DNA of 64,000 nt from Lachnospiraceae bacterium (GTDB lineage Bacteria > Bacillota > Clostridia > Lachnospirales > Anaerotignaceae). The first letter of the stretch is position 1; each line of letters starts with the position of its first letter. The notes beneath the pieces were generated by a model that was not told where the DNA came from, made no database searches, and saw only the letters and a list, made by a program, of their open reading frames with translations. The DNA lies in assembly GCA_003543235.1 (NCBI GenBank), contig DPJA01000038.1:74415-138414 (forward strand). Reading direction: 5' to 3'. A program made the translations under genes and the position numbers. Below, one piece after another: positions 42,802-51,734 of the stretch.

Positions 42802-43628
42802 CAGTCCTCAACCTTTTCACCTAACATAACACGCAGTACATTTGGAATTTTACTACTTCTTTTACCAGCACCATATCCTGTTTTAATCACCTTCATTGTT
42901 GGGCAAATACCATAGCTTTCTGGCAATTCCGCAATAATAGCTGCTCCAGTAGGTGTTACTAACTCCATTTCAACATCTATCTGACGTGAAATAACTTTGG
43001 AATTTGCAAATATTTCTACAGTAGCCGGTACAGGAACAGGAATTTGACCGTGTTGACACATAATAAAACCATACCCATCATTTACAACAGAAGAATAAAT
43101 TTTGTCCGGCTTCAGCAAATCAATGCAAATGGCAGTACCAATAATATCTACAATGGAATCCAATGCACCAACTTCATGGAAGTGTACCACCTCAATATCT
43201 TTGCCATGAACCTTGGCTTCTGCAAGAGCAACACGCATAAATATTTTCTTTGCCAAATCCTTGGCATTGTCGCTTATTCTACTTTCATCAATTATCTTGT
43301 TTACATCAAACAAGTTTCTATGAATATGTGAATGTTGGTCAGTATGTTCATTGTGATTATGTTCATGATGGCACTCATGCCCATGCCCATTATCATGATT
43401 ACCGTGATGATGAGCATTTTCTTCTTCTAACCCATCAAGAACCACATCAACATTAAATGCGTTAATACCGTTTTTATCAACTCTTCCAAATTCAATCTTA
43501 AAACCATTGACATTTATTTTTGAAATTTCCTCAACAAACTTATCCTTGTCAATGCCAAGGTCTAAGAGTGCACCAATGGTCATATCTCCGCTTATTCCTG
43601 CAAAACAATCAAAATATAATATTTTCAC
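42801..43628 (-). CDS. larC1: Nickel-pincer cofactor nickel insertase, N-terminal part (LarC1)
   Basis: 275 residues. N-terminal LarC motif YFDCFAGISGDMTIGALLDLG, VHFHEVGALDSIVDIIG (metal and CTP region), ELVTPTGAAIIAEL, and GYGAGKRSSKIPNVLRVMLG at the end. Residues 73-103 form an insert with 14 histidines (HHHGNHDNGHGHECHHEHNH...), a likely nickel store or delivery loop. The first codon overlaps the larB stop by 4 bases, so larB-larC1-larC2 are coupled. Confidence 0.93.
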   Translation of the reverse strand: MKILYFDCFAGISGDMTIGALLDLGIDKDKFVEEISKINVNGFKIEFGRVDKNGINAFNVDVVLDGLEEENAHHHGNHDNGHGHECHHEHNHNEHTDQHSHIHRNLFDVNKIIDESRISDNAKDLAKKIFMRVALAEAKVHGKDIEVVHFHEVGALDSIVDIIGTAICIDLLKPDKIYSSVVNDGYGFIMCQHGQIPVPVPATVEIFANSKVISRQIDVEMELVTPTGAAIIAELPESYGICPTMKVIKTGYGAGKRSSKIPNVLRVMLGEKVED

Positions 43629-44380
43629 TTACGCCTTGCCCCCAATTTATTTATACTGTTAGCAGTATAGCCTGCACCAAATCCATTATCAATATTTACA
43701 ACAACAACACCATTTGCACAACTGTTAAGCATACATAAAAGTGAGCTTAGTCCGCTAAAATTCGCACCATAGCCAATAGAAGTTGGAACAGCAATAACTG
43801 GCTTGTCCGTTAAACCGCCAATAACACTTGCCAATGCCCCCTCCATTCCAGCAACTGCAATAATCACATCTGCCTGTGCAATTAAATCCAGTTTGCTTAA
43901 AAGCCTGTGAAGCCCTGCAACGCCAACATCATATGCTCGCATAACCTCATTACCCAAATATTCTGCTGTAATTGCTGCTTCCTCTGCAACTGGTATATCA
44001 CTTGTTCCTCCTGTTGCAATAAGTATTTTCCCACCTGTTTTTTCAACAGGTTCTCGTTCCACAAGTATTATTCTTGCATTCTCGTGGTAAACGGCATCTG
44101 GGCATACTTCCTTAATACCATCATACATTTGCTTTGTTGCACGAGTTCCAAGTATATTCTTAGTGCCTGCATCTAGCATATTAAGCACAATGCCCTTAAT
44201 TTGCTCATTAGTTTTGCCAGCACAATATATAACCTCAGGACAACCATTCCTTAAAGCCCTTTGATGGTCTATAACGGCATAGCCTAAATCTTGCAACGGT
44301 GCAAATTTAAGCTTTTTTTCAGCATCCTCTACCGTTATCTTACCGTTCTTTAAATCATTAAGTAATTTTTTTGTATCCAA
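43625..44380 (-). CDS. larB: Nickel-pincer cofactor biosynthesis protein LarB
   Basis: 251 residues. The C-terminal half is PurE-like (ILIATGGTSDIPVAEEA, VAGMEGALASVIGGLTDKPVIAVPTSIGYG, NSCANGVVVVNIDNGFGAGY). The N-terminal part has DHQRALRNGCPEVIYCAGKT. Carboxylates and hydrolyses nicotinic acid adenine dinucleotide to the dicarboxylate precursor of the NPN cofactor. The stop overlaps larC1. Its start is 16 bases after the larE stop. Confidence 0.95.
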   Translation of the reverse strand: MDTKKLLNDLKNGKITVEDAEKKLKFAPLQDLGYAVIDHQRALRNGCPEVIYCAGKTNEQIKGIVLNMLDAGTKNILGTRATKQMYDGIKEVCPDAVYHENARIILVEREPVEKTGGKILIATGGTSDIPVAEEAAITAEYLGNEVMRAYDVGVAGLHRLLSKLDLIAQADVIIAVAGMEGALASVIGGLTDKPVIAVPTSIGYGANFSGLSSLLCMLNSCANGVVVVNIDNGFGAGYTANSINKLGARRK

Positions 44381-44395
44381 GGCGAAATCCTCCTT

Positions 44396-45172
44396 TCAGT
44401 CCAGACTTCCACTTCTAAATCCTTCCAAATCAAGTGTAATATATTTAAATCCAATTTCTTTAATTTTAATAATCAATTCATCATTTTTCATAAACTCTTC
44501 AAAAAATTCCTTTTGCATTTCTATTCTCGCAATGTCCCCTTGCAAACGCACTCTTACGCTTTTTATTTTACAATCAGCAATGAGCTTTTCAGCTCTCTCA
44601 ACCATATTTAATTTTTCAGCAGTAAGAAGTGTATTGTAAGGAAACCGTGTTGCAAGGCAACTGTTTGATGCCTTGTTCCATGTTTCAAGACCCAGTTCTT
44701 TTGCCACACTTCTTATCTCAGCCTTTGTAAAGCCTGCTTCAAAAAGTGGGCTTACTATACCCATTTCTTCCGCCGCCATAGCTCCAGGACGATATTCTCC
44801 ACCATCATCAAAATTTTTTCCATCGGCAATGGTGGAAAACCCTAATTCTTCAGCCTTTTTTATAATTCCGCCCATAATATTTTTTTTGCAATAATAGCAG
44901 CGTTTTTTACTGTTGTACCTAAATTCCTGAATCTCAAATATATCAACATCAATTGTATAATACTCTACACCAATGCTTTTTGCAAGAATTACAGCGTCTT
45001 CATAATCCTTGCCAGATACCATTGCTCCATTGCCTATTATGGCAATCACATTATCCCCAAGGACTTTTTTAGCCACATTAAGCAAAAAATCTGAATCTGT
45101 GCCTCCTGAATATGCCACGCAAATTTTTCCATACCTTAATAATATATCTTCTAATACTTTGAGTTTATCCAA
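44396..45172 (-). CDS. larE: Pyridinium thiocarboxylate sulfur transferase LarE, three-Cys type
   Basis: 258 residues. PP-loop SGGTDSDFLLNVA adenylates the pyridinium carboxylate. Cysteines C92-x2-C95 (RCYYCKK) and C172 (NSCLATRF) match the [4Fe-4S]-binding LarE type (Thermotoga) rather than the single-Cys sacrificial type of Lactobacillus. That suggests catalytic sulfur transfer through a cluster. First gene of larE-larB-larC1-larC2. No larA (lactate racemase) or nickel transporter is present here, so the client enzyme is encoded elsewhere. Confidence 0.92.
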   Translation of the reverse strand: MDKLKVLEDILLRYGKICVAYSGGTDSDFLLNVAKKVLGDNVIAIIGNGAMVSGKDYEDAVILAKSIGVEYYTIDVDIFEIQEFRYNSKKRCYYCKKNIMGGIIKKAEELGFSTIADGKNFDDGGEYRPGAMAAEEMGIVSPLFEAGFTKAEIRSVAKELGLETWNKASNSCLATRFPYNTLLTAEKLNMVERAEKLIADCKIKSVRVRLQGDIARIEMQKEFFEEFMKNDELIIKIKEIGFKYITLDLEGFRSGSLD

Positions 45173-45220
45173 AATACTTCCTCCTGAAAATTTACCCCAT
45201 GTAAATCATACTGTTTTACT

Positions 45221-45249
45221 ATTATATATTTATCTTGTTAAATTAACAA
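45221..45249 (-). promoter_or_regulatory. lar operon promoter overlapping a palindrome
   Basis: Minus strand TTGTTA, 17 bases, TATAAT. The -35 lies inside the palindrome CTTGTTAAATTAACAAG (45234-45250), directly after the yunB stop. The palindrome may be the weak yunB terminator or an operator. A TTTAC/GTAAA inverted repeat lies between promoter and larE. Confidence 0.55.
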
Positions 45250-45250
45250 G

Positions 45251-45871
45251 CTATTTTATTTCTAAATAGTTATTAGGAATTTTACCTTCTATGACAGTAT
45301 CTATAAGCATTACCTTTCTTTGTGAGCTTGTGGTTTCAGCTTTAATGGGATTAACAAGGTGTACCATTAAATTTACAGTAAGCCATGCCTTATAATTTGT
45401 TTGGTTTATACCTGCCTGTGCAAATTCAGTTTGATAGTCAACGTCGGCTTCACCCATCTGCCTTATTTTAAAACTAACACGAGGGCCGCAGTTTGCCAAA
45501 GCATCCCACCCAGTAAGGGCTCCAATTGCTACAGAAATTTTACGCTCGTCTAAAGTCTGCATTTCACTGTTTATATTTTTACTTACCTCGGCACATAATT
45601 CATTTATAAGCAAGGTATTGGCAGATATATTTCCGCCATTTTGGGTGTAAGTGAAAAAATCCTCTGTTTTAAGCCCCATATTAGTAATACTTGTTCTAAC
45701 AGCAGTGTCAATTGCGTTGTTTGCCGCCTGCTTTGCCTGAACTTGACCTATAGCAATAAGCGATGGCATAACTGATTGTTCAACAACTGAGAAAAAAAAT
45801 ATAAAGGCAACCATTAAAAAAACAACCCTAATTATCACTTTTCTTTTTTTAGCTTTTCTGCTAAGTTGCAT
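45251..45871 (-). CDS. yunB: Sporulation protein YunB
   Basis: 206 residues. Basic N-terminus, one membrane helix (VIIRVVFLMVAFIFFFSV), then the YunB domain (AKQAANNAIDTAVRTSI, VSKNINSEMQTLDERKISVAIGALTGWDALANCGPRVSFKI). Needed for normal sporulation in Bacillus, where it is made in the mother cell under SigE; exact role unknown. Divergent from the class A PBP gene. No clear SigE promoter can be fixed by eye. Confidence 0.9.
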   Translation of the reverse strand: MQLSRKAKKRKVIIRVVFLMVAFIFFFSVVEQSVMPSLIAIGQVQAKQAANNAIDTAVRTSITNMGLKTEDFFTYTQNGGNISANTLLINELCAEVSKNINSEMQTLDERKISVAIGALTGWDALANCGPRVSFKIRQMGEADVDYQTEFAQAGINQTNYKAWLTVNLMVHLVNPIKAETTSSQRKVMLIDTVIEGKIPNNYLEIK

Positions 45872-45995
45872 AAAATCACCCCGTTATAATCTATGCAAAC
45901 ACAGCGTATAATCTACTTTTAATATATAATTAAGAAAATTGTACGCAATATTGCTTAGTATTTTATTAAATTTACTTTAATATATTACATTTTTC

Positions 45996-46004
45996 TGGTA
46001 TAAT
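45996..46004 (+). promoter_or_regulatory. Extended -10 promoter of the PBP1 gene
   Basis: TGG TATAAT, 24 bases before the start codon; no good -35 at normal spacing. Confidence 0.6.
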
Positions 46005-46028
46005 TCTAATTTGGAAAGGAGGCATACC

Positions 46029-48692
46029 ATGAATTATTCTGAAAATGCCAATGAAAAAAATACCAACTCTAAGCGTTCTAAAAAAAGAAAACGCAAAAAT
46101 ACAGTTGGGACATTTATACTACGAGTTTTTATAGTGTTAGTTATAGTGGGCGGCTTTGCCTTGGGAGGTGCTTTTTTAGGTGCTTACATGGGTATTATAG
46201 AAAGTTCACCAACTCTTAACACAACCGATGCAGTACCCCAAAGTTATACATCTATCCTTTACGATAGCAACGGTAACGAAATTGACCGTCTTCATGGCGA
46301 AGAAAACCGAGAGTATGTTAAGCTTTCATCTATCCCTGTAGACCTACAGCACGCTGTTGTTGCAATTGAGGACGAAAGATTTTACGAGCATAACGGTGTG
46401 GATATTAAAGGTATGGCAAGAGCCCTTGTAATTAACATAAAAGATATGGATATGACACAAGGTGCAAGTACAATTACTCAACAGCTTATAAAAAACGAGG
46501 TGCTTACTTCAGAGAAAAAGCTTAAAAGAAAAATTCAAGAACAGTACCTTGCCGTTAGGTTTGAAAAAGAACTTGAATCCAGCCTTGGCTCAAAGGAAAA
46601 GGCAAAGGATTATATTTTGGAGCTTTATCTTAATACTATTGCTCTTAATCATGGACTTAACGGTGTTCAGTCGGCAGCAAAATATTATTATGGCAAAGAT
46701 GTATCCGCCCTTACTCTGGCAGAATCTGCTTCAATAGCAGGTATAACAAAAAATCCATCTGCCTATAGCCCTATTTCAAATCCAGAAAATAATAAGGACC
46801 GTCAAACCCTTGTACTTAAAAAAATGTTAGAACTTGGGTTTATTACACAAGCTGAATATGACAGTGCAATTAAAGAGGACGTGTACTCTAAGCTTGTAGG
46901 CTCTACATCTGACACAGAAGAAGGTGATGCAATTCACAGTTACTTTGTGGACAGCACTATTGTTGCCCTTGCCGACCAGCTTATGGAAGAAAAAAATATG
47001 AGCCGTCAGCAGGCATATAACACCATCTACAGTGGAGGACTTAAAATTTACTTAACCATTGATGATGAAATGCAGTCTGTTATGGAAAGCTCATTTGCAA
47101 ATGATTCACTGTTTCCTCCATCATCAAATACACTAACTGTTTCCTACACAATTTCTGTAATGGATAATGCTACCGAAAAGCAAAGCCATTATACCCGTGA
47201 AAAGCAGATTTCTAGTGAAGATGAAGTAGCTGCCTTTGTAGATTCTGTTAAGACTGAGTTACTTAACAGCTCTAACACATTTGTTGCAGATAAAATATCT
47301 GTTTCAAAATCCTTACAGGCGGCAATGACAATTATGGATTATCACACAGGAGAGGTTAAAGCTATTGTTGGAGGTCGTGAAAAGCAAGGTGACCTTGTAT
47401 TTAACCGTGCAACACAGGCACTACGTCAACCTGGTTCATGCTTTAAGGTGCTTGCTGCATATGCACCAGCTGTAGATTTGGGCATTGTAATGCCTGGCAC
47501 ACTTATACGTGACGAACCATTTACCTATAACGGATGGACACCTAAAAACTGGTATTCAACAGGATATAGAGGTCTTTGTTCTGTGCGTGAAGGTATTAGG
47601 GACTCCCTTAATATACTTGCGGCAAAAACAATTGTTAATGTTGGCGTAGATACAGCTTATGATTATCTGCTTAATTTTGGTTTTGAGAACCTTGTTGAAA
47701 GTCGTGAAGTGGACGGGAAGATATACAGCGACAAAGGACCAGCAATTTCTCTTGGTGGACTAACAGACGGTGTAACTGTCCTTGAACTTACGGCAGCATA
47801 CGGAACCATTGCCAACGGTGGTGTTTATAACAAACCTATTTTTTATAGCAAAGTTCTTGACCATGACGGCAATGTTGTAATTGATAATTCCACCCATGAA
47901 AGCCATCGTGTTCTTAAAGAAACTACTGCATACCTACTTACAGACATGATGGAAGATGTTATTACAAAAGGTACAGGAAAACTTGCAAGGTTTACTAATA
48001 TAAGTATGCCTATAGCTGGCAAAACAGGTACAACTAGTGATGACAAGGACCTTGTATTTGCAGGCTATACCCCTTACTATGTGGCTGGCATTTGGATGGG
48101 TTATGACATTCCTAAAAAGATGGATTACAATAAAAGCTACCATTTGCTTTTATGGAAGGATGTTATGGAAAAAATACACTCAGGTCTTGAAACGAAAACC
48201 TTTACAAGGCCTGATGGAATAGTTACTCGTAGCATATGCTCCGTTTCAGGCGGAACATCTAACGGACTTTGTGAAAGTGACTATTTTGGCAACACGGTTA
48301 CATCTGATATTGCAGCGGCAGATTCCCCTGCTCCTCCTGTATGTACTGCTCACAAAAAGTTTGCCATTTGCAAGGATGGACTTTGCCTGCCTGGGGAAAA
48401 TTGTCCTAAAAGCAGCATAATTGATGTTGTTCTTGCAACTGATAGTAACGGTAATGTTATTAATAATCCTACAGAAGGCGGCATAGACCTTAAAAAGGTT
48501 TGTACATTTAATCATTCTGCAGCCATTGAAAAACCTGAAGTTACTGAACCTACAGTACCTGATGATGATGATGCCTCACTTCCCGGTCTTGACACAACTG
48601 AACCGGAAACTGATGTAGTTAAACCAGAAACTGATGCTCCTTCAGACGGCTCTTTGCCTGGTCTAACTGGTCTGCCAGGACTTTCTGATTAA
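46029..48692 (+). CDS. Class A penicillin-binding protein (PBP1A family)
   Basis: 887 residues from ATG 46029 (AAAGGAGG 7 bases before; the in-frame TTG 46011 overlaps that site). A basic cytoplasmic tail and one helix (TFILRVFIVLVIVGGFALGG). GT51 glycosyltransferase: AIEDERFYEHNGVDIKGMAR, GASTITQQLIKN and RKIQEQYLAVRFE. Transpeptidase: PGSCFKVLAAYAP (Ser-x-x-Lys), RDSLNILAAK (Ser-x-Asn) and IAGKTGTTSDDKD (Lys-Thr-Gly). The tail has a Cys-containing module (six Cys) and an acidic Pro/Thr/Asp linker with LPGL repeats. Polymerises and cross-links peptidoglycan. Confidence 0.95.
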   Translation: MNYSENANEKNTNSKRSKKRKRKNTVGTFILRVFIVLVIVGGFALGGAFLGAYMGIIESSPTLNTTDAVPQSYTSILYDSNGNEIDRLHGEENREYVKLSSIPVDLQHAVVAIEDERFYEHNGVDIKGMARALVINIKDMDMTQGASTITQQLIKNEVLTSEKKLKRKIQEQYLAVRFEKELESSLGSKEKAKDYILELYLNTIALNHGLNGVQSAAKYYYGKDVSALTLAESASIAGITKNPSAYSPISNPENNKDRQTLVLKKMLELGFITQAEYDSAIKEDVYSKLVGSTSDTEEGDAIHSYFVDSTIVALADQLMEEKNMSRQQAYNTIYSGGLKIYLTIDDEMQSVMESSFANDSLFPPSSNTLTVSYTISVMDNATEKQSHYTREKQISSEDEVAAFVDSVKTELLNSSNTFVADKISVSKSLQAAMTIMDYHTGEVKAIVGGREKQGDLVFNRATQALRQPGSCFKVLAAYAPAVDLGIVMPGTLIRDEPFTYNGWTPKNWYSTGYRGLCSVREGIRDSLNILAAKTIVNVGVDTAYDYLLNFGFENLVESREVDGKIYSDKGPAISLGGLTDGVTVLELTAAYGTIANGGVYNKPIFYSKVLDHDGNVVIDNSTHESHRVLKETTAYLLTDMMEDVITKGTGKLARFTNISMPIAGKTGTTSDDKDLVFAGYTPYYVAGIWMGYDIPKKMDYNKSYHLLLWKDVMEKIHSGLETKTFTRPDGIVTRSICSVSGGTSNGLCESDYFGNTVTSDIAAADSPAPPVCTAHKKFAICKDGLCLPGENCPKSSIIDVVLATDSNGNVINNPTEGGIDLKKVCTFNHSAAIEKPEVTEPTVPDDDDASLPGLDTTEPETDVVKPETDAPSDGSLPGLTGLPGLSD

Positions 48693-48700
48693 ATTTATAA

Positions 48701-48738
48701 AAAAAGATGGTTTCTCAAATTGAAAACCATCTTTTTTT
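48701..48738. terminator. Bidirectional terminator between PBP1 and TPR genes
   Basis: AAAAAGATGGTTT stem with its complement and T runs on both strands; separates two convergent units. Confidence 0.9.
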
Positions 48739-48765
48739 TAATTGAGCTAATTTACCTTTAATGCT

Positions 48766-50130
48766 CTATCCCATTGCAAGTAATTGATTTAGCTTTTCTT
48801 CAGCCTGAGAAAATACGTTAGAATCTGCAAACTCGTTTATAACCCTTCCGTAATATTCCTTAGCCTGAGCATAATCTTCCTGTTTCTCACTTAACTGACC
48901 AAGCAAATATAAAGTGTCATCAACAAAGTCCTCTTTACCACCAAAACTCATTGCTGTTTCTAAATAGCCTTTTGCAGTTGTATAATCTCCAGCATTGAAA
49001 GCTTTTTCACCAAATTCAAAATAATGTCTGCCTGCAACAGGGTATGTTTGCGACCTAAGGGCATCTATTTTATTTTTTTCATCTTCTGAAAACAATTCTT
49101 TATCAAGTTTTACAAGTATACCAGCTGCTTCGCCGTATCTTCCCGCAACAGTATATACCTCTGCCAGTTGTAAACTTGCATTTTGGTCCCTTGTGTTTTC
49201 AGCAGCTTTATATTTGTTGTTTTCTGCCTTAAGCGTTTCATTTTCGTCTTCCAAACTGTTATATTTAACGGCAAATTTTGATGTACCGTTGGCATTTTCA
49301 TCCTCTAGCTTTACTATCTGTGATTCCAAATCGTTTATTTTTCTACCCAATTCATCTTTTATAGCTGGTGCAATGAGTGCTGCTGAAACAGCCGCTGTAA
49401 TGACAACGCCAACAAGAAATGTAACCAGTTCAGGTCTTATGAAACTTTTAAGCTTAGCCCAGATTCTTGCACTGTCATCATAACCTGTTTTGTAGGCAGT
49501 CTTTTTTTCTTTATCTATTTCATCAGAAGATACCTCCGCTAAATAATCCAATGCTTTTGAATTTCTCTTGTCTATCCTTAGTGCCTTATCTATATAAAAC
49601 TTAGCCTTATGTTTATCTCCACAGCTTATAAAATATGCCGAAAGCAAGTTACAGCCCTCAACAAATTTGGGATTAAAATCCACCGCTTTTTTAAGCTGAA
49701 TTACTGCCAAGTCATCACTTCCGTTTTTAAACTGCTTAAGTGCCTTATTATACATAGCAATAGCATCGTCATACTTTTCAAGGGTTCGTGCATTGTTTTG
49801 CAGTGACGCAATATATTTCCCCGCAGGATTTTTTTCAATTTTAAATGAATCACTTATAATCCATTGCTTAAGGGCATCCGAAACCATTCCCACTTGATAA
49901 TATGCAATACCCAGCAAATTTCTTGCAACATAATTTCTTTTATCAAAAAGTATGCACTGATTAAGCGAGTCAATTGCAGCCGAATAATCTCCCTCTTTTG
50001 CAGCCGCAACCCCTTTGTTATACTGCCTAAGTGATGAATTATGTGCTTTGTTTAAAAGCACAGCATCGCTTTGACAAAGTGGACATATGCTTCCTATATT
50101 AAATTCATGCCCGCAATTTTGACAAACCAT
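48766..50130 (-). CDS. Zinc-ribbon / TPR membrane protein
   Basis: 454 residues. N-terminal zinc ribbon (CQNCGHEFNIGSICPLC, two CxxC pairs), cytoplasmic TPR array (about 32-205: YNKGVAAAKEGDYSAAIDSL, AIMYNKALKQF-like helices), and one membrane helix (PELVTFLVGVVITAAVSAALI, about 233-253). A coiled coil (255-310) and a second, extracytoplasmic TPR set (315-454, including YYGRVINEFADSNVF) follow. A scaffold spanning the membrane is the reasonable reading; no specific role is known to me. It follows the 54-codon ORF and folC on the same strand. Confidence 0.78.
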   Translation of the reverse strand: MVCQNCGHEFNIGSICPLCQSDAVLLNKAHNSSLRQYNKGVAAAKEGDYSAAIDSLNQCILFDKRNYVARNLLGIAYYQVGMVSDALKQWIISDSFKIEKNPAGKYIASLQNNARTLEKYDDAIAMYNKALKQFKNGSDDLAVIQLKKAVDFNPKFVEGCNLLSAYFISCGDKHKAKFYIDKALRIDKRNSKALDYLAEVSSDEIDKEKKTAYKTGYDDSARIWAKLKSFIRPELVTFLVGVVITAAVSAALIAPAIKDELGRKINDLESQIVKLEDENANGTSKFAVKYNSLEDENETLKAENNKYKAAENTRDQNASLQLAEVYTVAGRYGEAAGILVKLDKELFSEDEKNKIDALRSQTYPVAGRHYFEFGEKAFNAGDYTTAKGYLETAMSFGGKEDFVDDTLYLLGQLSEKQEDYAQAKEYYGRVINEFADSNVFSQAEEKLNQLLAMG

Positions 50131-50150
50131 TTTTTTCTCCTTAACTATTT

Positions 50151-50315
50151 TTATTTGTCGACAGATGATTTTTTTTGTGGAATTTCTCTGGTTTTTACAA
50201 TATAATCAAGCATATCCATAATGTCTTTAAGTTCTGTAGAATGTATAGACTGCTCAATTTCTCCCATTTCCAATATCTGACCATATTTTTTTATTTCTTC
50301 ATCAAAATCAATCAT
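50151..50315 (-). CDS. Small hypothetical protein (54 residues)
   Basis: Short ORF. ATG 50315 overlaps the folC stop as ATGA, with AGGAGGT 7 bases before it, a strong site. The product is acidic and helical (MIDFDEEIKKYGQILEMGEI..., ending in a Lys/Ser tail). Its stop lies 20 bases before the TPR gene. Position, ribosome site and overlap support a real gene. I do not recognise the family. Confidence 0.72.
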   Translation of the reverse strand: MIDFDEEIKKYGQILEMGEIEQSIHSTELKDIMDMLDYIVKTREIPQKKSSVDK

Positions 50316-51610
50316 ATTTTACCTCCTGCAAACTTGCACAACTCACCAATAAGGTATAGACTGCCAGCACAGCAAAGCACATCTTCTTTAGCTGTTATGC
50401 TTTTAGCTAAACTATATGCTTTCTCAATATCCTTTTCACGATAAGTTTCAATTTTGAAATTTGCAATAGTTTCTGTAAGTGTGTCAATATCCCATTTTCT
50501 TGAGTTGTTAGGCTCTGTAAGTACAATTTTACTTGCCAATGGCAAAAGCATTTCAATCATTTTTTCATATTCCTTATCACCAAGTATGCCAATAAGAAGT
50601 GTAAGCTTTTTGTTTTTGAAGTAATGCTCCAGCGATTGTGCAAGCAAATGTATACCATCTATGTTATGTGCCCCATCCAAAATAACAATAGGGTCTGTTT
50701 CAACTATTTCCATTCTGCCGCTCCACTTGACTTTTTCAAGACCTGCCAAAATGGACTTTTTGCTCAACTCAACTCCGCTATCCCTAAGAGCTTTACACGC
50801 TAAAAGCACGGTAGCGGCATTGTTTATCTGATAATCACCTAAAAGCCCCAGCCTAACCTTGCTGTAACTTATATATTCATTTTCAATATCAAAAATAGTG
50901 CCTGCAATATTCTGACTTAAAACAGTAATTCCCTGTTCTTTTGCGAAGTATAGTTTGGCATTTCGTTCCTTGGCAATGGCCTTTTCTGTTTCATACACCT
51001 CATCACCTTGAGTATATAAAACAACAGGGCAATTCTCCTTAATTATCCCGCCCTTTTCAAAAGCAATGCTAGTTAAAGTATTGCCCAAAAATTCCATATG
51101 GTCCATACTTATGCTAGTTATAATGGAAAGCACAGGCTTGCGAATTATATTTGTTGCATCAAATCTTCCGCCAAGACCCACTTCCAATATAAGATAATCC
51201 ACCTTTTGCTGTGCAAAATAATTAAAAGCAAGGGCTGTAATCACCTCAAAAACCGTAGGTTGTGTAATTATTACTTCTTTCACAAGTTCATCACAGCTTG
51301 TTTTAACAATGCCCATATGCTTGGCAAAATCATCGTTTGAAATATACACATTGTTGACTGTGTATCGCTCGTTATAATCCTTTAAGTGCGGAGATGTATA
51401 CACACCAACTCTGTAGCCCTGTTCAATAAGTATATTTGAAAGCATTGCACAAGTAGACCCCTTGCCGTTTGTACCTGCAACATGAATTATTTTTATATTT
51501 TCTTGTGGGTTGCCCATTTTTTCCATAAGCACCTCAACCCTTTTCAGTCCAAGGTCACTTCCAAGACCGTAAATTAAATCAATATATTCAAGTGCCTCTG
51601 AGTAATTCAT
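50312..51610 (-). CDS. folC: Folylpolyglutamate synthase / dihydrofolate synthase
   Basis: 432 residues. Mur-ligase fold: IIHVAGTNGKGSTCAMLSNIL (P-loop), YTSPHLKDYNERY, LILEVGLGGRFDATNII, SMDHMEFLG, and ILDGAHNIDGIHLL. Adds glutamate to dihydropteroate and to folates, completing the pathway whose earlier enzymes lie at 36.4-39.1 kb. Probably co-transcribed with the two genes after it. Confidence 0.96.
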   Translation of the reverse strand: MNYSEALEYIDLIYGLGSDLGLKRVEVLMEKMGNPQENIKIIHVAGTNGKGSTCAMLSNILIEQGYRVGVYTSPHLKDYNERYTVNNVYISNDDFAKHMGIVKTSCDELVKEVIITQPTVFEVITALAFNYFAQQKVDYLILEVGLGGRFDATNIIRKPVLSIITSISMDHMEFLGNTLTSIAFEKGGIIKENCPVVLYTQGDEVYETEKAIAKERNAKLYFAKEQGITVLSQNIAGTIFDIENEYISYSKVRLGLLGDYQINNAATVLLACKALRDSGVELSKKSILAGLEKVKWSGRMEIVETDPIVILDGAHNIDGIHLLAQSLEHYFKNKKLTLLIGILGDKEYEKMIEMLLPLASKIVLTEPNNSRKWDIDTLTETIANFKIETYREKDIEKAYSLAKSITAKEDVLCCAGSLYLIGELCKFAGGKI

Positions 51611-51658
51611 ATTCGTTACCTCAATTCAAATTAATATGTTATAGTAATTTTATACACT

Positions 51659-51703
51659 AAGAACACCTTTTTACATCTTTCATTATAAAAGGTGTTCTTT
51701 TTT
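51659..51703. terminator. Strong hairpin between ligA and folC
   Basis: Perfect 13-bp stem AAGAACACCTTTT and complement, 15-base loop. The T run (TTTTT) is on the plus strand, though both neighbours are on the minus strand; on the minus strand the tail is only AT-rich. May still end the pcrA-ligA transcript. Confidence 0.6.
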
Positions 51704-51734
51704 AGAGTATATCGCAATAGCTTTTGTTTTTAAA

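Noticed and set aside
42795..42850. GAAAAGG before the larC1 stop as a slippery site
   Set aside because: After a -1 shift there the new frame reaches a TGA before the larC2 start, so it could not make the fusion.
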